Positions 1-11,656 of a stretch of DNA of 64,000 nucleotides are shown one piece after another. Numbering within the stretch: the stretch's first letter is position 1; each line of letters starts with the position of its first letter. The notes beneath the pieces were generated by a model. That model worked only from the letters and a program-made list of their open reading frames with translations, made no database searches and was not told the DNA's origin. This DNA is from Antitrichia curtipendula (taxonomy: Eukaryota > Streptophyta > Bryopsida > Hypnales > Leucodontaceae), in the NCBI GenBank assembly GCA_951230915.1, contig OX579636.1:43899912-43963911 (forward strand), written 5' to 3'. The position numbers were made by a program, and so were the translations under genes.

Positions 1-602
1 GGATTTGTTCTCGTTTCTATTCGAATAAAAAAACTAAGTTAAAACAGAGGTCACGAACCATCCGTCCGCTGCAAATGCAATACTCACTGCATCGTCCACC
101 ACAGACGTTAAGAAAATAAACCAAAATTAGACGAAACTCCAGTGCAGAAATTTTCGGATGAAAGAGACTCGCGGAAAGCTGGAATCTCTTCAGTCAAAGC
201 ATAATTTCCACAGGCGCGCTCCTCAAACACACACTGGAGATGCGAATCCGCAGAAAATATGCCTGCAAAAACCAAAAGGAACAACACCTACAGTATCTAG
301 CAGGATCCAACTGAAGGCGGAGACAGAGCATAAACGGATGAACACACAAACCACATTCATCCATACGAAGTCTCATCACTGGATACAGTACGATTTCCTC
401 CTCACATCGTACATATACGCCGGAGCGTTGCTTTCTCAGAGCGCATTATACATGTCAGTTCGTATACTTGATGTTTGTACATCGTATTGGAGTGAAGTTA
501 TCCACAGCCTGGGAGATGCAGGAACATGAGAATTTGAAGCAGCAAGCCTGAGCTTGAAAGTGGTTGAAGCTTGCTTCACCTTGAAGCAAATATTTGGTGG
601 CG
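1..602. other. Upstream region of PSRP5, no gene seen
   Basis: This stretch precedes the first PSRP5 exon. Open frames exist on both strands, but none resembles a known protein, and the longest minus-strand frames run across the PSRP5 exons, so they look like shadows. The part nearest the gene probably holds its promoter and 5' untranslated region. No TATA element could be assigned with confidence. Confidence 0.5.
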
Positions 603-1219
603 ATGGCGGTCTCTTGCAGCTCCGCCCTTGTGACTTCTCTCTCCTCGCTCTCAGTTTCCTCGGCGGCGTCTCCCTCAGACTCGCAGTGGAAGCCCGCAGT
701 AGGTCCGTTCTCTGGTGAGTCATGATTCGTGACTTTCTTCAATTCAGGGTTTGCGTCGATTTGTTTCTGGCCTGTAGATTTCTTTTTGTTGAGTTCGTTT
801 GGAATTTGTGTTTGAGCCGATGAATTTGTATCTTTGTGTGCTGATATAGATTGATATGTTTTTCTTTTGGAGGCATGGTGAGGCAATTTGAGCTGGTTTT
901 GAGGGTGTTAGTAATGTGTTGGCATTTGGGATTAGGTCATGGGATTGTATTGAACACGGGATTCAGCAATGTGCGTAGTAGCGCTGCCTTGAGGACAGTA
1001 ATCGTACATGCGACTGGAGATGTGATTGAGACCTCGACGAGTGATGCTACTACCGAAGAGGCGACACCTGCCATCACTACCATGCTCTCGGCAGCCGAGC
1101 TTCTGAAGAGGAAGGCTAAGAGGGCTGAGCTTCGACGGAAAAGGTTGATTAGGAAGAGGAAACTGAGGAAGAAAGGCAAATGGCCCCCTTCCAAAATGGC
1201 GAAGCTAAAGAACGTCTAG
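603..1219 (+). CDS. PSRP5: Plastid-specific 50S ribosomal protein 5 (PSRP5/cL38), two exons
   Basis: Exons 603-714 and 936-1219 join in phase 1 across a GTGAGT donor and a TTAG acceptor, giving 131 aa. The N-terminus (MAVSCSSALVTSLLSSLSSS) is rich in Ser and Ala with almost no acidic residues, as expected for a chloroplast transit peptide. The mature C-terminus is very basic, with RRKRLIRKRKLRKKGKWPPS followed by KMAKLKNV at the end, the signature I recognise from plant PSRP5, a plastid-specific protein of the chloroplast large ribosomal subunit. The Arabidopsis protein is about 150 aa, so the length fits. It is nuclear encoded and imported into the stroma. The acceptor at 935 was chosen because it is the one that keeps the reading phase; an acceptor at 966 breaks the frame. 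Confidence 0.85.
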
Positions 1220-3426
1220 GTTTTTCTTATTCTCTCGCTCTCTGCAGCTTTCATTATTGTCAACTTTCTTTTGTTTCCATACATGACCATAACTCTCGTT
1301 CCGCCAATTGGCATGAGTTTTTTATTGTGCAATTGGATTGTTGTTAAGAGCACAAATTGAAATCAGCAGTATAAAGGATGGTCACATTTGTGAGTCTACA
1401 AGATAGATTGAGTCATCTGGAATGAAGATTAAAACTCCAAAACTGTTCTCAATCAACTATATGGCATGTTATCCGCAATTTCTTGTAGTCTACTGGTACT
1501 ATGCATGAACATTCGGTAGTCAGAGTTTCTGTGTCCACTGAATCATAACTTGAAACAGTGATGAATGTCTGATCTGATTTGGTCTGATGAATGCCTGGTC
1601 CGATTTTCTTAAGTGGGATTTGTTGCCCTGAGGAATTAAGACGTGGGGAGACTTGTAGATGGTTATCAAAATTGCAATACAGTGCCCTGCAATGTCTTGA
1701 GATTTTTAGTTGAAACCTGAAGTGGCATCAACCAGAATCTCGCAAAGAAGGATGCCGACTAGGTCGGTTGGTTCATACAGTGAAAAGGTAAAACCATGAT
1801 TCAGTCTAAATTTGTGCTTTGTATCCACACCTATGAAATCCCTTGCATTTTGAGCCCCCCACAAAATGGACAGTTTTGGATCAAGATTTTTGGATGGAAT
1901 TATTTTTTAAGAAATGGCAATTGTAACCATGGGATCTTAATCTCATTGTCATATAGAACATGTCCAAATAGTTTCAATTTGAAACTATGCTATCGAAGTG
2001 TAAAGGGTGTTTTTTTAGATTGCATGTCAATGGGTGTATTTCAACTTCAAAATTCAAGAAATATTAGAATATGTGGAATTTAGTTTTTATATTTTAGTGT
2101 GATTGGTGTAGATACTTGGATTAAAAATTATTGCACCAAAATTCAAAACTTGAGTCTTCTTTGTGAAAGATTTATACAATTTGCATTATCATAATTCTTA
2201 TGTGCAGAGCAAAACATCAAGAAATATTCATAAATAGATGAAATCTCAAAGAAGACTTTTTTCAAATGGTGGATTGTTGTAATAAAGTGACATAAAGTAT
2301 GAGGGAGAAAAAAATAAAAATAAAGTTTTAAACTCAATTTTCGTGGCCTAAAAGCTACATTTTTTTGCCATTTTTCTCATGGAGCAATTGAAGTGATATG
2401 GCCTCAAGTACCTCCAAAAGATCCTTAGTGGTAACCCTTTATTACAATAGTCCTTCAATAATTATAGAAATTGAAGTTTTGAGTCTAAAATACTAAATAA
2501 TACAAAGCAAATGTTTCCAAATTTGCATGCATGTTCAAATTTCATTTCCAAATTTGCAAAAAAAATGTGTGGCTTCAAAATTTAATTTGTGCACAAAAAG
2601 GTTAAAAGTAAAATAGTAGTAGTTAACCTAAAATTTCAAATTACAATTGGTTATAAAGATTTAAGGGGTTAACCCATCTTAATTCAAGCTATATCCACAA
2701 CATTGAATAAGTTCAAATTGTATTTCAATACTTTAAACTTTTTATATGTACTTATTTTACATTAGAGTCTCCTCAATGCAAGCCTCTACATTTTCAGTTT
2801 ATAGTATAATTTCATTGAAACTTCAATTTTTAGGGACCTAATTGCTTTCTATTTTAAATCTTAAATTCTAAACTACAATAAAAGTTTGAAGCTACAGTAA
2901 CAAAGTGAATTAGTGATTTCAATAAAAATTTATACCTTTTGGTTGTAAAATCATTACCAAGAGTGACTATTTTAATACGATGGATAGTAGGAATCTAAGA
3001 AAAATATTGTAAACATTTCAAGGAAGCAACATGACCATTATGGATATATTTTATATTAATTTTTGAAATGTTTGGGCATCACACTTCAAAATTTTATAAC
3101 AGATTGAATTCATTTTCTGTCGAAAAATTATGCTTTCAATTGAAATTGCCTTCTCTTAGTTACATTTTTCCACACATGATTAGAAATATATTTTTCATCC
3201 ATCCCAAAAGCAATTGGATCATCTACCTCATATGGTAGTGGTAACTTAGGGCCACTTCACACTAGGCGGCACAGTTGAGAGTTCGTCAGTTTCCACCAAT
3301 CAGATTTTAGAGAACTAGGAATTTGGACTCTCGACCCTTCACACTAGGGTGGCACAATCCAAAGTCCATTACCCTCATAGTACCCTACATGACAGCAAAT
3401 GCCTGTATGGCGATGGCCTTGTGACA

Positions 3427-3485
3427 GACTCTTGACCATAGTTTGGGTCGACCAAAAATACGGACCCAAACTATGGTTGAGAGTC
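3427..3485. repeat. 23-bp inverted repeat (foldback)
   Basis: The left arm 3427-3449 and the right arm 3463-3485 are reverse complements except for two adjacent mismatches. They are separated by 13 bases. The arms include the core CCATAGTTTGGGTC. No coding frame or terminator role fits. It may be the remnant of a foldback or MITE end, or a transcribed hairpin. Confidence 0.75.
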
Positions 3486-4433
3486 CGTTGAATTTTTTCA
3501 GAAAAATGTCAAAAATGACAAGATTGCAGCCGTTAGATTAGATTGGATTTGTAGTATTACTTGTTACTTGTTACTTGTTTGTACCATTACAATGGGGAGT
3601 CTTTGCATTCAATGAACCTAGTTCTCTTAACCTACATCCTTTCAATGACCAATGCCACCCTTTTATTTCATTTATATCTTTCATATTCCTTATTTGATGA
3701 TAAGAGCATGTGCTGTGATTTTTTTCCACAGCCATTTTGAACTCCTTTCTCATGTTCTTTTATCTTTTGTTTGAAAAAATTGACACTCGGGTGAAGTTGG
3801 GACTTTGGGCTTGGCCTTTAAAGACTTCACACTATAACCTACCAAAATCTCCAATTCCTAAATTTCAGGGCCTATTTATTGCCCATTTCTTTGAACTCTC
3901 ACCAAAGTTGGGACTAGAGCTGCGCACATGGAACTCGGTGAGGGCTGGGTTCGACGTCAAACGAAATTTGGTGGGCATCCATCCCGTTACCTTTGCTGTG
4001 AGACTGGGCTCGCACTGCAGGCCACCTGGCCGGTTATTTACAGCAACTTGAAGGCCCAGGGTTCAACCACACATTTTCACGGACATTCACAGGGAGAGAC
4101 GGGCTTGCAGAGGGAGAGAGCACCAGAGAGACAAAGAGGAGTTGCCAGGAGATTGCTCCAGTTCCTAATTTTGGAGTGTGTGAAGTTATCCTACAGGGAA
4201 AACCACCGGTAAACCCACCGTGAGGGCGAGGTCGCATAAAATATTTGCTCTGCCTGTGAGGGCTGGCTCAAGCAAACCCGGGTTTCCGTGCCCTCATATC
4301 AGACGTCAAACGCCCTTCCTTAGCCTCATGTGCGCAGCTCTACTGTCACTTCCACTGTCTCTCGACTTGGTCGGCCATAGTGTGAAGCGACCCTTACTCG
4401 GATAGAGAAGTCACGAAGAAACCCAATCCAAGG

Positions 4434-4456
4434 TCTAGGGTTTAGGGTTTTAGGGT
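4434..4456 (+). promoter_or_regulatory. Telo-box-like motif upstream of the PPR gene
   Basis: Two to three units of the plant telomere-type repeat (TTTAGGG and TTTTAGGG) lie about 250 bases before the PPR start codon. Short interstitial telo-boxes of this kind are known in promoters and 5' leaders of plant genes for translation and organelle biogenesis. The match is visible; the regulatory role here is inferred. Confidence 0.5.
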
Positions 4457-4697
4457 AGAGGAGAATTTGATTGATCCCGTCGAACTATGCAATTGCCTCA
4501 CTCACAAAATTGTGAATTCTCCAATCAATCAATTCGAGACGCTCTTTCCCCGATGCTCCTTCTGCAATCGTCCGATTCCACCTTAGTTTGCGAAAGTGGC
4601 ACATTCGCTTGGGTCTGGAATTTGAGAAAATCAAGTCTCCAAGAGATTATGTAGAACCTTGCGAGCACCTCCTCACATTTAGATTTGTAGATGCGTG

Positions 4698-7600
4698 ATG
4701 GCGACCTTTGTTCTCGGTGTGGAGAAGGCGAGTGCACTTTCGTGGTCTTCGAGAATCGAAATTACTCGTAATTCGCCGAACCTCTGTTCGAAGAGTTCTT
4801 TGTTTCCAATTTCCCGACGTTTGTATCGATTGCACTTTGGCGAGCGGATTTCTGGTTTAGGGTTTGAATTGAATAAGGACGTGAAGACATTCCGAGGGAT
4901 TAATTCGAGAATCCCGGTGAACGATCGAGACGAGGTTAGGTCGAGCGCAAGGGCATGGAAAACGGATGACGACGGTGCAGGCTCGTCAGGAAATGCTTCC
5001 CAATTACGAAGGTTTTTGAGAGGGTATGAGGGATGGCAGGGTGAGAAAGCTCCTAGAAGTAGCAATAAGATTAGCAATAAGAAGAAAAAGAAGCGTAGAG
5101 AGGAAATTTTGAAAATGCTGAAGGCTCTTGAGGAGATTGCTAATATAGATGAGGCTCTTGAACCGTGGAAGGGGCGTTTGAAAGAAAACGAACAGGGTAT
5201 GCTACTCAATGACCAGTGGAGATGTGATCGTGCGCTTGAGTTGTTTCAGTGGTTTCATGAGCAGGACGGTTATGTTCCGAATACGTGCCACTACACCATC
5301 ATGCTGAAGAAGTGTGGAAGGGCGCGGAAGTGGGACCTGGTTCGGAGTCTGTTATCTGAAATGGAACTGAAGAAAGTTAAATTGAATTGTTACACTTATA
5401 ACACTCTTATTGACGTGTATGATAAAGCGGGGCGGAAAGCGGAAGCCACGTTCTGGTTTGAGCGTTCCAAAAAGGAAGGTTTTGTCGACGAGGTGGCGAT
5501 CGGTAGTCAGATCAATGTGCTTAAGGAGTTTGGTGATTTTGAAGAAGGGAACCGGCTTTATGACTCGCTGCCTCATATCCTTGCTCGGGCATCAGGTGTG
5601 CAGATTCAAAGATTGACTTAATTTTCACCACCAGTTTCTCTCTGTTCTCATACGGTCATTTAAGCATGCTAGACAAGTCAATCTGTCTTGTTGGATAATG
5701 AGTTGTCCTCTCAACAGAAAGGTTGCAAGTTTTGCATTTTCTAGCTTGGTATGAGCAGACGTGCGAAATGAGGTAGAGGATACTATTTGCGTCACTTTAA
5801 GCATTTTAACTCATGTAATAATCAGGTTAGAGCTGTAAACAGCTCACTTCCGGTGCAAGACCCAAAATCTATTGAAATCAAATTGTTATCAATGTGTGAA
5901 TTTCATATGCAATTTCAAAGTGGAAGGTTGTAGACCACTATAAGTGGCAGTAGACAATTCAAAGGTTCATGGGCTATAGACAAGTCATTCTTACACCATT
6001 TGCTAACCAATTGAGTGTATGAATAGACGAGTTGCTGTTGGTAATAGGGGTCAGCATAGGAGACGCGAATATGTCCCTATCGATTATAGTAACCTATGTC
6101 TTAAAGGTATTGCACTTGTGTTATGTTTTCGTTGTGTCTTACACTCCAATGTTGCATTCTGTTTCATGAAGTCAAGGACGATCCTGTGCGGATGGCTGGA
6201 TTGAATGAGAGTGATGGCAACGATGGAACTGTAGGAACTGCTGATTCAACTGCTGAACATTTCGAAAGTTCGTCTCAAGGAGAGACTCATCTAGGAAAAA
6301 CTAGGCAGCACCCTGAGGCCTCTCAAGTGGTAGATGGCTTAGAGTTACCCGTGCACGCGATGAAAGTAGACACATACAATATAATGATGGACCTTCATGG
6401 TAAAGCTGGTGACTTCGAAAAAGCTTCCATGACTTTTAGAGACATGGTGAAGGCAGGTGTTGACCCGGATATAGTAACTTATAACACCATGATTCATATA
6501 TGTGGCCGAGCCGGTCGAGTTCGGGAAGCAAAAGCCTTGTTTAAGAAGATCAGTGAGAAGGGTTTGGTTCCTGACGTAGCTTCTTACAATACATTAATCT
6601 CTATGTTTCTTAGAAGGGGAGAAAAGATGAAGGCTCTTCATTACTATCAGAGAATGAAAACAGCAGGTATAGCTCCCAATGCTATTACTTTCCACATTCT
6701 TCTGAGGCATTCAATGATCTCAGTAGCTGATATTGGTTCCGGTGTGGAACTCGGCAAGCACATTACTTCGTTGATGGAAGAACTGTCATTGGGAGTAGGG
6801 GAACCTATGCAGGACAGTGAGCTTGCTCAAACGATCATGCTCAATTTATATAAGAAAGCAGGTTCGCATCTCACTTAACCCATTCCGTGTTTTTTCTTTA
6901 AATTTATTTAGAATAAAACGCTTGAAATCTTTAATTTATCAAAAACAACTGTGCCTGGAAATCAAGGAAGTCTCATTCGTTAAGTGTCGAAATAGTTGTC
7001 TTGCAACGTTGATGATTGATAGGTTGAGGACGCCATTAGATTTGGTTTCGACTGTCTCGAAGGACTTCATTTTAACTCCCTTTATTTTAAAAGACCCTGC
7101 CCGCACCAACCAAGGAGCTCCAATTAGCTAACTGGGATGTCAAAACCCATTTGCTAATTGGAAGTAAAGTAGCCTATGGTGCGCTCACACTTGCAAGGGA
7201 ACTAATGGGAGGCTCCAAGTTAGCTACCTGCTGCTGCTTGGTTATTGCAGGTGGATTTAGCACCATAAACCTTTGGTATAAGCACTATATACCTTTAGTT
7301 TATTGAAGTGCATATACCAAAGGTTATTGCAGGTGGATTTAGCACTATATACCTTTAGTTTATTATTCGAAAATCAGAGAAGAATCTAAATTCCCTGCAA
7401 GTAAGTTAGCATGAGTTAGTACCAATTTGCTAATTAACACAACTTGAGCAGTGTGGGCATTTAGTAGTTCATTCCAGTTAGCAAAAGTTGCTACTTGATT
7501 GGTGCTGGTGGATATTTGATGTCAGGTAATGGTATGATGATTTCACATTTAATTGAAGTGCGTATCCCACATTAATAGTCGGATCTATTGTGTGACACTA

Positions 7601-8374
7601 GGAATGAAAGAGTTGGCGCTAGCAGCGGCAAAAAGAATGCGAGAAGCTGGTCTTTCCACGAATTTGGTCTCCTCCAACAGCGTGCTAGAAATGTCACAGT
7701 CTCTGTCCGAAGCCAAGGATGTATTCGAGAGCATGCAAAGGAAGCAAATCATGCCGGATGTTTCCACATACAACCGAATGGCAGGTGTCCTTAAAAGAGT
7801 TGGGCTATACTATGAAGCTCTGCAAGAAATTGAGGATGCCGACTCAGCTGGCTTGCCACTCAACTTACATATTTTAACTACAGCGGCGAGCTTATATTCC
7901 CACGTCGGTATGCATGAAGAAGCCTTGGAAGCATGTGGAGCCATGCGGAAGTGTGGTTTTCCTCTTGATGCAGCAGCTTATAACGCTATGATGTACGCTT
8001 TTGGAAATGCTGGCCGAGTGGATGAAGCTGTACGAATTTCCATGGAGATGCAAGACAAAGAAGTGACGGTCGATGTTGTGACTCATACGACAGTGATCAC
8101 GGTCTACGCTAAGATGGGACTCATAGAAGGAGTTTCGCGAGTTTATAAAAGGATGAAAAAGGCACAATGTGAACCGGATGAAATCACTTACAAACAGTTG
8201 ATATCCACTTACAAGGATGCTGGGAGGGAAGACTTGGCTGCTATGGTTTTTCAGGAAAGGCAGTTTGCGCGCTACTTAGCTAGGCAGTACAAAGATGAAC
8301 CTACAGCCGATTTTTCTTCAACAGACACAACAGAAGAGGAACAAGATGTAGAAGTTGAATCAGTTGAATCTTGA
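4698..8374 (+). CDS. P-class pentatricopeptide repeat protein, four exons, resembling Arabidopsis At1g73710
   Basis: Proposed exons: 4698-5597, 6055-6106, 6172-6861 and 7602-8374, about 804 aa. The phase-1 joins at 6106/6172 and 6861/7602 are firm; the 5597/6055 join is the weakest, and a donor at 5595 is also possible. Residues 1 to about 50 look like a plastid or mitochondrial presequence, followed by a basic Lys-rich stretch near residue 130. Many 35-residue PPR units are visible, with typical cores such as VTYNTMIHICGRAGRVREA, ASYNTLISMF and AAYNAMMYAFGNAGRVDEA. There is an acidic tail of Glu/Asp/Ser. P-class PPR proteins bind organelle RNA in a sequence-specific way. No DYW or E domain is seen. 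From memory the Arabidopsis homologue is longer (about 990 aa), so a small exon may be missed. The ATG at 4698 follows an out-of-frame ATG at 4691. Confidence 0.85.
7103..7505. mobile_element. Putative MITE in the last intron of the PPR gene
   Basis: Left end 7103-7135 and right end 7474-7505 are imperfect inverted copies (GCACCAAYCAAG ... GCTAACTGG), about three quarters identical by eye. The interior has further TTAGCTA motifs and a short direct repeat (CAGGTGGATTTAGCA near 7250 and 7331). It also has a perfect 13-bp inverted repeat, AACCTTTGGTATA at 7268-7280 against 7313-7325. Together this would account for most of the 740-base intron. No clear target-site duplication could be fixed. Confidence 0.45.
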
Positions 8375-11032
8375 TCCTCGGATCATAAGTTTGATCTGAC
8401 AAAGGTTTTTGAGATCTATATAGAATGGTGTGGATACAGGGGTGCTCAAGGTGCCCTTTGAGGTCATATTGGATCTCATTGAGAGAAACAAGGAGGATCA
8501 ATACTCTTTCAAAATGAACTGTCTCGGCCATTGAGTGTCAGTTGATCTGCTGCTACCGACTGATGCTGGCGCTTTGTGGCGAAAGGGCTTGTGAACCTGA
8601 TCACACTGTGGAAGTCAGGTATTTCTGCTGCTTTCACTTGTCTCTGCAGTGCTAAGTGCTTGATGATGGATTTCAAGACGTCGTGACTAGTGCCTTGGTT
8701 TTGCTTTCTGTGAAATGGTTTCTGGACTGTCAACACCGTAAGCTGACCTAGGCCAGTGTTCTTTTGGCTTTGGGGAGCAGCATGCATGAATTTGACTGAG
8801 TATAGTGAACCTGTTCGACACGTGTCAAGTCATTTGAAGAAACAACAAAAACGAAGAAAATGGTGATGTGGCTGATCAGGTAAACAATCTGCAATATGTT
8901 GCACATGTTTGAACCATTTTGTGATAAAACAATCGGTGAGAGTTTTTGAGGTTCGAATATATCTTGGTTCCACTGTCGATTCGTCCCTGATTGTTGGAAG
9001 AGATATGAACACTTCGAGGACATGGTCCCTTAATTAATTGTAACCGTTACTGCGTCCCTAGGCGCTAGTAATTCTCATGCCACTTCCTCTTGCGTTTCCT
9101 CAGCCTTGCTGTGGATTTATTTCAGATTCCATTTGGACCTACTGAACCTCCCAGTGTCTTGAATCCTTCCAACACTCGAGAACCTATTTCGCCAGTGTGA
9201 TTTTCGACTCTAGTAGTTTTGTTTGTTATAATGCACGCATGTAGAGGATATAGTGCTGGAGTCGGAAACAGATGCATTTGACTGCAGACAATTTGATGAG
9301 GATGTTTCTATGAATTCAGAAGAAAACAATCTTAATCTACCGGAGCTCTCTCTTTTTCCTTTCGTTTGGTTCCAACCATGTGCATGAGAGGCTCATAAGC
9401 AACCACGAATTGAGGACGATGAACGAGCGTACTCCAAAGAGCTTGCGGCCACACCACTTCAATGTATGCTCTACTTGCACTGCTCCATGCAGTGAGCAAC
9501 TTAAATCTTCTCTTTGTAACTGGATCCTTGAATCGCCGGATTTATTTTCTGCTGCTACATTTTTCTCCTTATATATTTCTCCTCGATATCACTAACCTTT
9601 ATCTTTGAGTGGGCCTTTCTAAATACGAACCTACAGCTTCCTCTTGCTATGTTTTCTGTAAGATTGGTATCCCCAGCAATGAGAACTGCTCTTATTTAAT
9701 TTTCCTTCTTCCTTCCATCCTCTTGTAGCGCGTCTGAGATAGCCGTGTCTGGTCATCAAAAAGGTGAATCTAATGAATAACGCTAGGAATCGGTTTAGCT
9801 AGCTGTTATGTTGGTGGATCAATCACAAATCTGAAATGGTGTTTACTGTAAGGACAACTGTAATATTGTGGAAATTCAAATCTATGAATTTTGATGCAGA
9901 GTGGTCGTCAATGAGCAGATGGGGTCGGAGAAGTTTTCATCGATTTAGAGATGAATCCAGGAGATGAGTCCCTTAGGGTTATGCACAACGTTGCTGCAGA
10001 TTTAGCTCGGTGCTCAAAGAAAGAGGCCGGCAGTGTTCATGGATGAGAAGAGGCATGTTTGCTTTCCTGATGGCAATTGGCGAGAACCGGGCTCTTTATA
10101 CCCATCGTATGAATCTGAAACTTGTTTTCTTTGATGCTTTACACCACTACGCTTATGCTAATTGATAGTTGGATGCAATAGATAATTTGGTACATTAGTC
10201 AGGTTTGTTATTTTAGATATACTAATTAGTTGGATCATGTAACTCATGTGAATCTTTTCAAAATTTGGCCATTTACAAACAAGCCATTCATATTTTAGGT
10301 CAGTGGTACTTATTATAGGGGTCCCTCTTTGTGGACACTTTCATTGTTAGAATGTAATTTTGGAGGTGGCTCGTGAGATTTCTTCAAAGTTCGTATGTAA
10401 AAAAATGACATTGCCAAATGAATGTAATTATTTTGGACAAAATTGAGAGCCTCTGTATTGCATGAAACCTTACAACAACTCTTTTGATAGTGTTGGTTGG
10501 GTGTTGGAGAATTTGAATATTTCTTATTCTAGATTTCATTTTAATTCTTCTATGTATTTTTGGAGTGACAAAGGCCGATCATGATTGCATGCAATCTAAT
10601 CACATTGAGTTGTCTTCTATTTAAGCTTGAAATGCTTGAGAAGCCCCAAAGTGGCTAATGAATGATTGAATGGTCAAATTAAGTTCACTCTTACTAAAAA
10701 GAAGAATGATCTTCATCCAATTTTTTCTTGAGAGTTCTTTGAATGCGTTATGAAGCATTAGGACTTTAGGAGGTGGTTGGAATGCTCTCCTTAAGCAACT
10801 ACAAAATATTCTAAAGAAGATGTTAAATTCACGAATTACAAATTGATGTCTTTTTAGTGTATTTGGCAATTTCTATCTCCTTGCTCTAAACCTAAATTTT
10901 AGCCTTTACATGATATATTTTGAATTTGAACTCAACTAATTAAATGAAGTCTTAATTTTTCCATATCAATGAATCTCCTTGCATTTCTTGCAAAGTTTTT
11001 TTTTGAGAAATCTTTAGAATTCAAATTCTAAA
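8375..11032. other. Intergenic region after the PPR gene
   Basis: The first several hundred bases are moderately GC-rich and probably include the PPR 3' UTR. From about 10.1 kb the sequence becomes AT-rich. Small frames exist at 8.5-9.6 kb and on the minus strand at 10.6-10.9 kb, but they show no recognisable protein signature. I see no RNA gene here. Confidence 0.5.
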
Positions 11033-11656
11033 TTGTTACTCTTCTATTGTAAAACTAGTGTGATAAAAAAAAGTCACCTTCGTAGATCATACTCACAGTC
11101 TCATACCTTGTCATATCACAGGAATCCTAAAAACCCACAAGTATTCTTTGAGATTACAGTTGATGAAAAAAATGTGGGCAAGATTGTCATGGAGCTATTC
11201 TATGACATTACTCCCAATTGTGCAATGAACTTTTTGGCATTGTGTACTGGTGATTATGGCATTGGAAAAATATACAAAAAAACACTTCATTTGAAAGGTA
11301 CACGCTTTTTTCGCATTGTCCCTCAATATATGGCACAAGGAGGTGATATTGTAAATGAAAATGGCATGGGAGGGGAATGCATTTGGGGTGAAAGATTTCC
11401 TGATGAGAATTTCTTACGAAAGCATATTGGATGTGGAATTATGTCATATGTGAATAAAGGGAGACATACAAATGCTTCTCAATTCTTCTTTTCACTTGGA
11501 GAGTGTCCTTGGTTAGATGGCCAATATGTTGTGTTTGGCCAAGTACTTGAAGGCTTTGATATTTTACAAACCATGGCTAAAGAAGCAGGGTCTATAAGTG
11601 GACAAACAAATAGAAAAGTTATAATAGCTAATTGCGGTGCCTTCAATATAAGGTAA
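11033..11656 (+). CDS. Divergent cyclophilin-type peptidyl-prolyl isomerase ORF; start uncertain, possible retrocopy
   Basis: A continuous frame spans a complete cyclophilin fold, from PQVFFEITVDEKNVG to KVIIANCG, about 165 aa. It carries the loop insertion (GIGK..LHLKG) typical of CYP40- and CYP63/95-like cyclophilins. Active-site counterparts of human CypA: Arg55 (FFRIV), Met61 and Gln63 (YMAQGGD), Phe113 (SQFFF) and Trp121 (PWLDG) are kept. Phe60 is Tyr, Ala101 is Val and His126 is Tyr, so activity or specificity may have shifted. The frame opens with TTG; its first in-frame ATG (11189) lies inside the domain. A 5' exon is therefore missing from view, or this is a pseudogene. It is AT-rich in codon use, unlike its neighbours, and intronless across the domain. 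The stop overlaps an AG|GTAAAC motif that could be a splice donor to downstream exons. Confidence 0.6.
   Translation: MLLFYCKTSVIKKSHLRRSYSQSHTLSYHRNPKNPQVFFEITVDEKNVGKIVMELFYDITPNCAMNFLALCTGDYGIGKIYKKTLHLKGTRFFRIVPQYMAQGGDIVNENGMGGECIWGERFPDENFLRKHIGCGIMSYVNKGRHTNASQFFFSLGECPWLDGQYVVFGQVLEGFDILQTMAKEAGSISGQTNRKVIIANCGAFNIR

Larger units (their letters stand above)
1220..4697. other. AT-rich intergenic region between PSRP5 and the PPR gene
   Basis: About 3.5 kb, strongly AT-rich from 1.8 to 3.2 kb, with only short frames that do not look coding. It holds a 23-bp imperfect inverted repeat (3427-3485), two direct copies of the motif CTTCACACTAGG (near 3255 and 3340) and a GC-richer part at 3.8-4.4 kb. 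That part contains a perfect 15-bp inverted repeat pair, AGAGCTGCGCACATG at 3916-3930 against its complement at 4327-4341. The last 300 bases probably carry the promoter and 5' UTR of the PPR gene. Confidence 0.6.

Noticed and set aside
158..886. Long open frames on both strands around the PSRP5 first exon
   Set aside because: They overlap the spliced PSRP5 exons or its leader, and their peptides are low-complexity Lys/Gln/Thr or Ser/Glu without family features.
3737..4405. Overlapping plus-strand ORFs upstream of the PPR gene as a coding exon
   Set aside because: Frames shift repeatedly, the peptides share nothing with known proteins and the block contains inverted and direct repeats.
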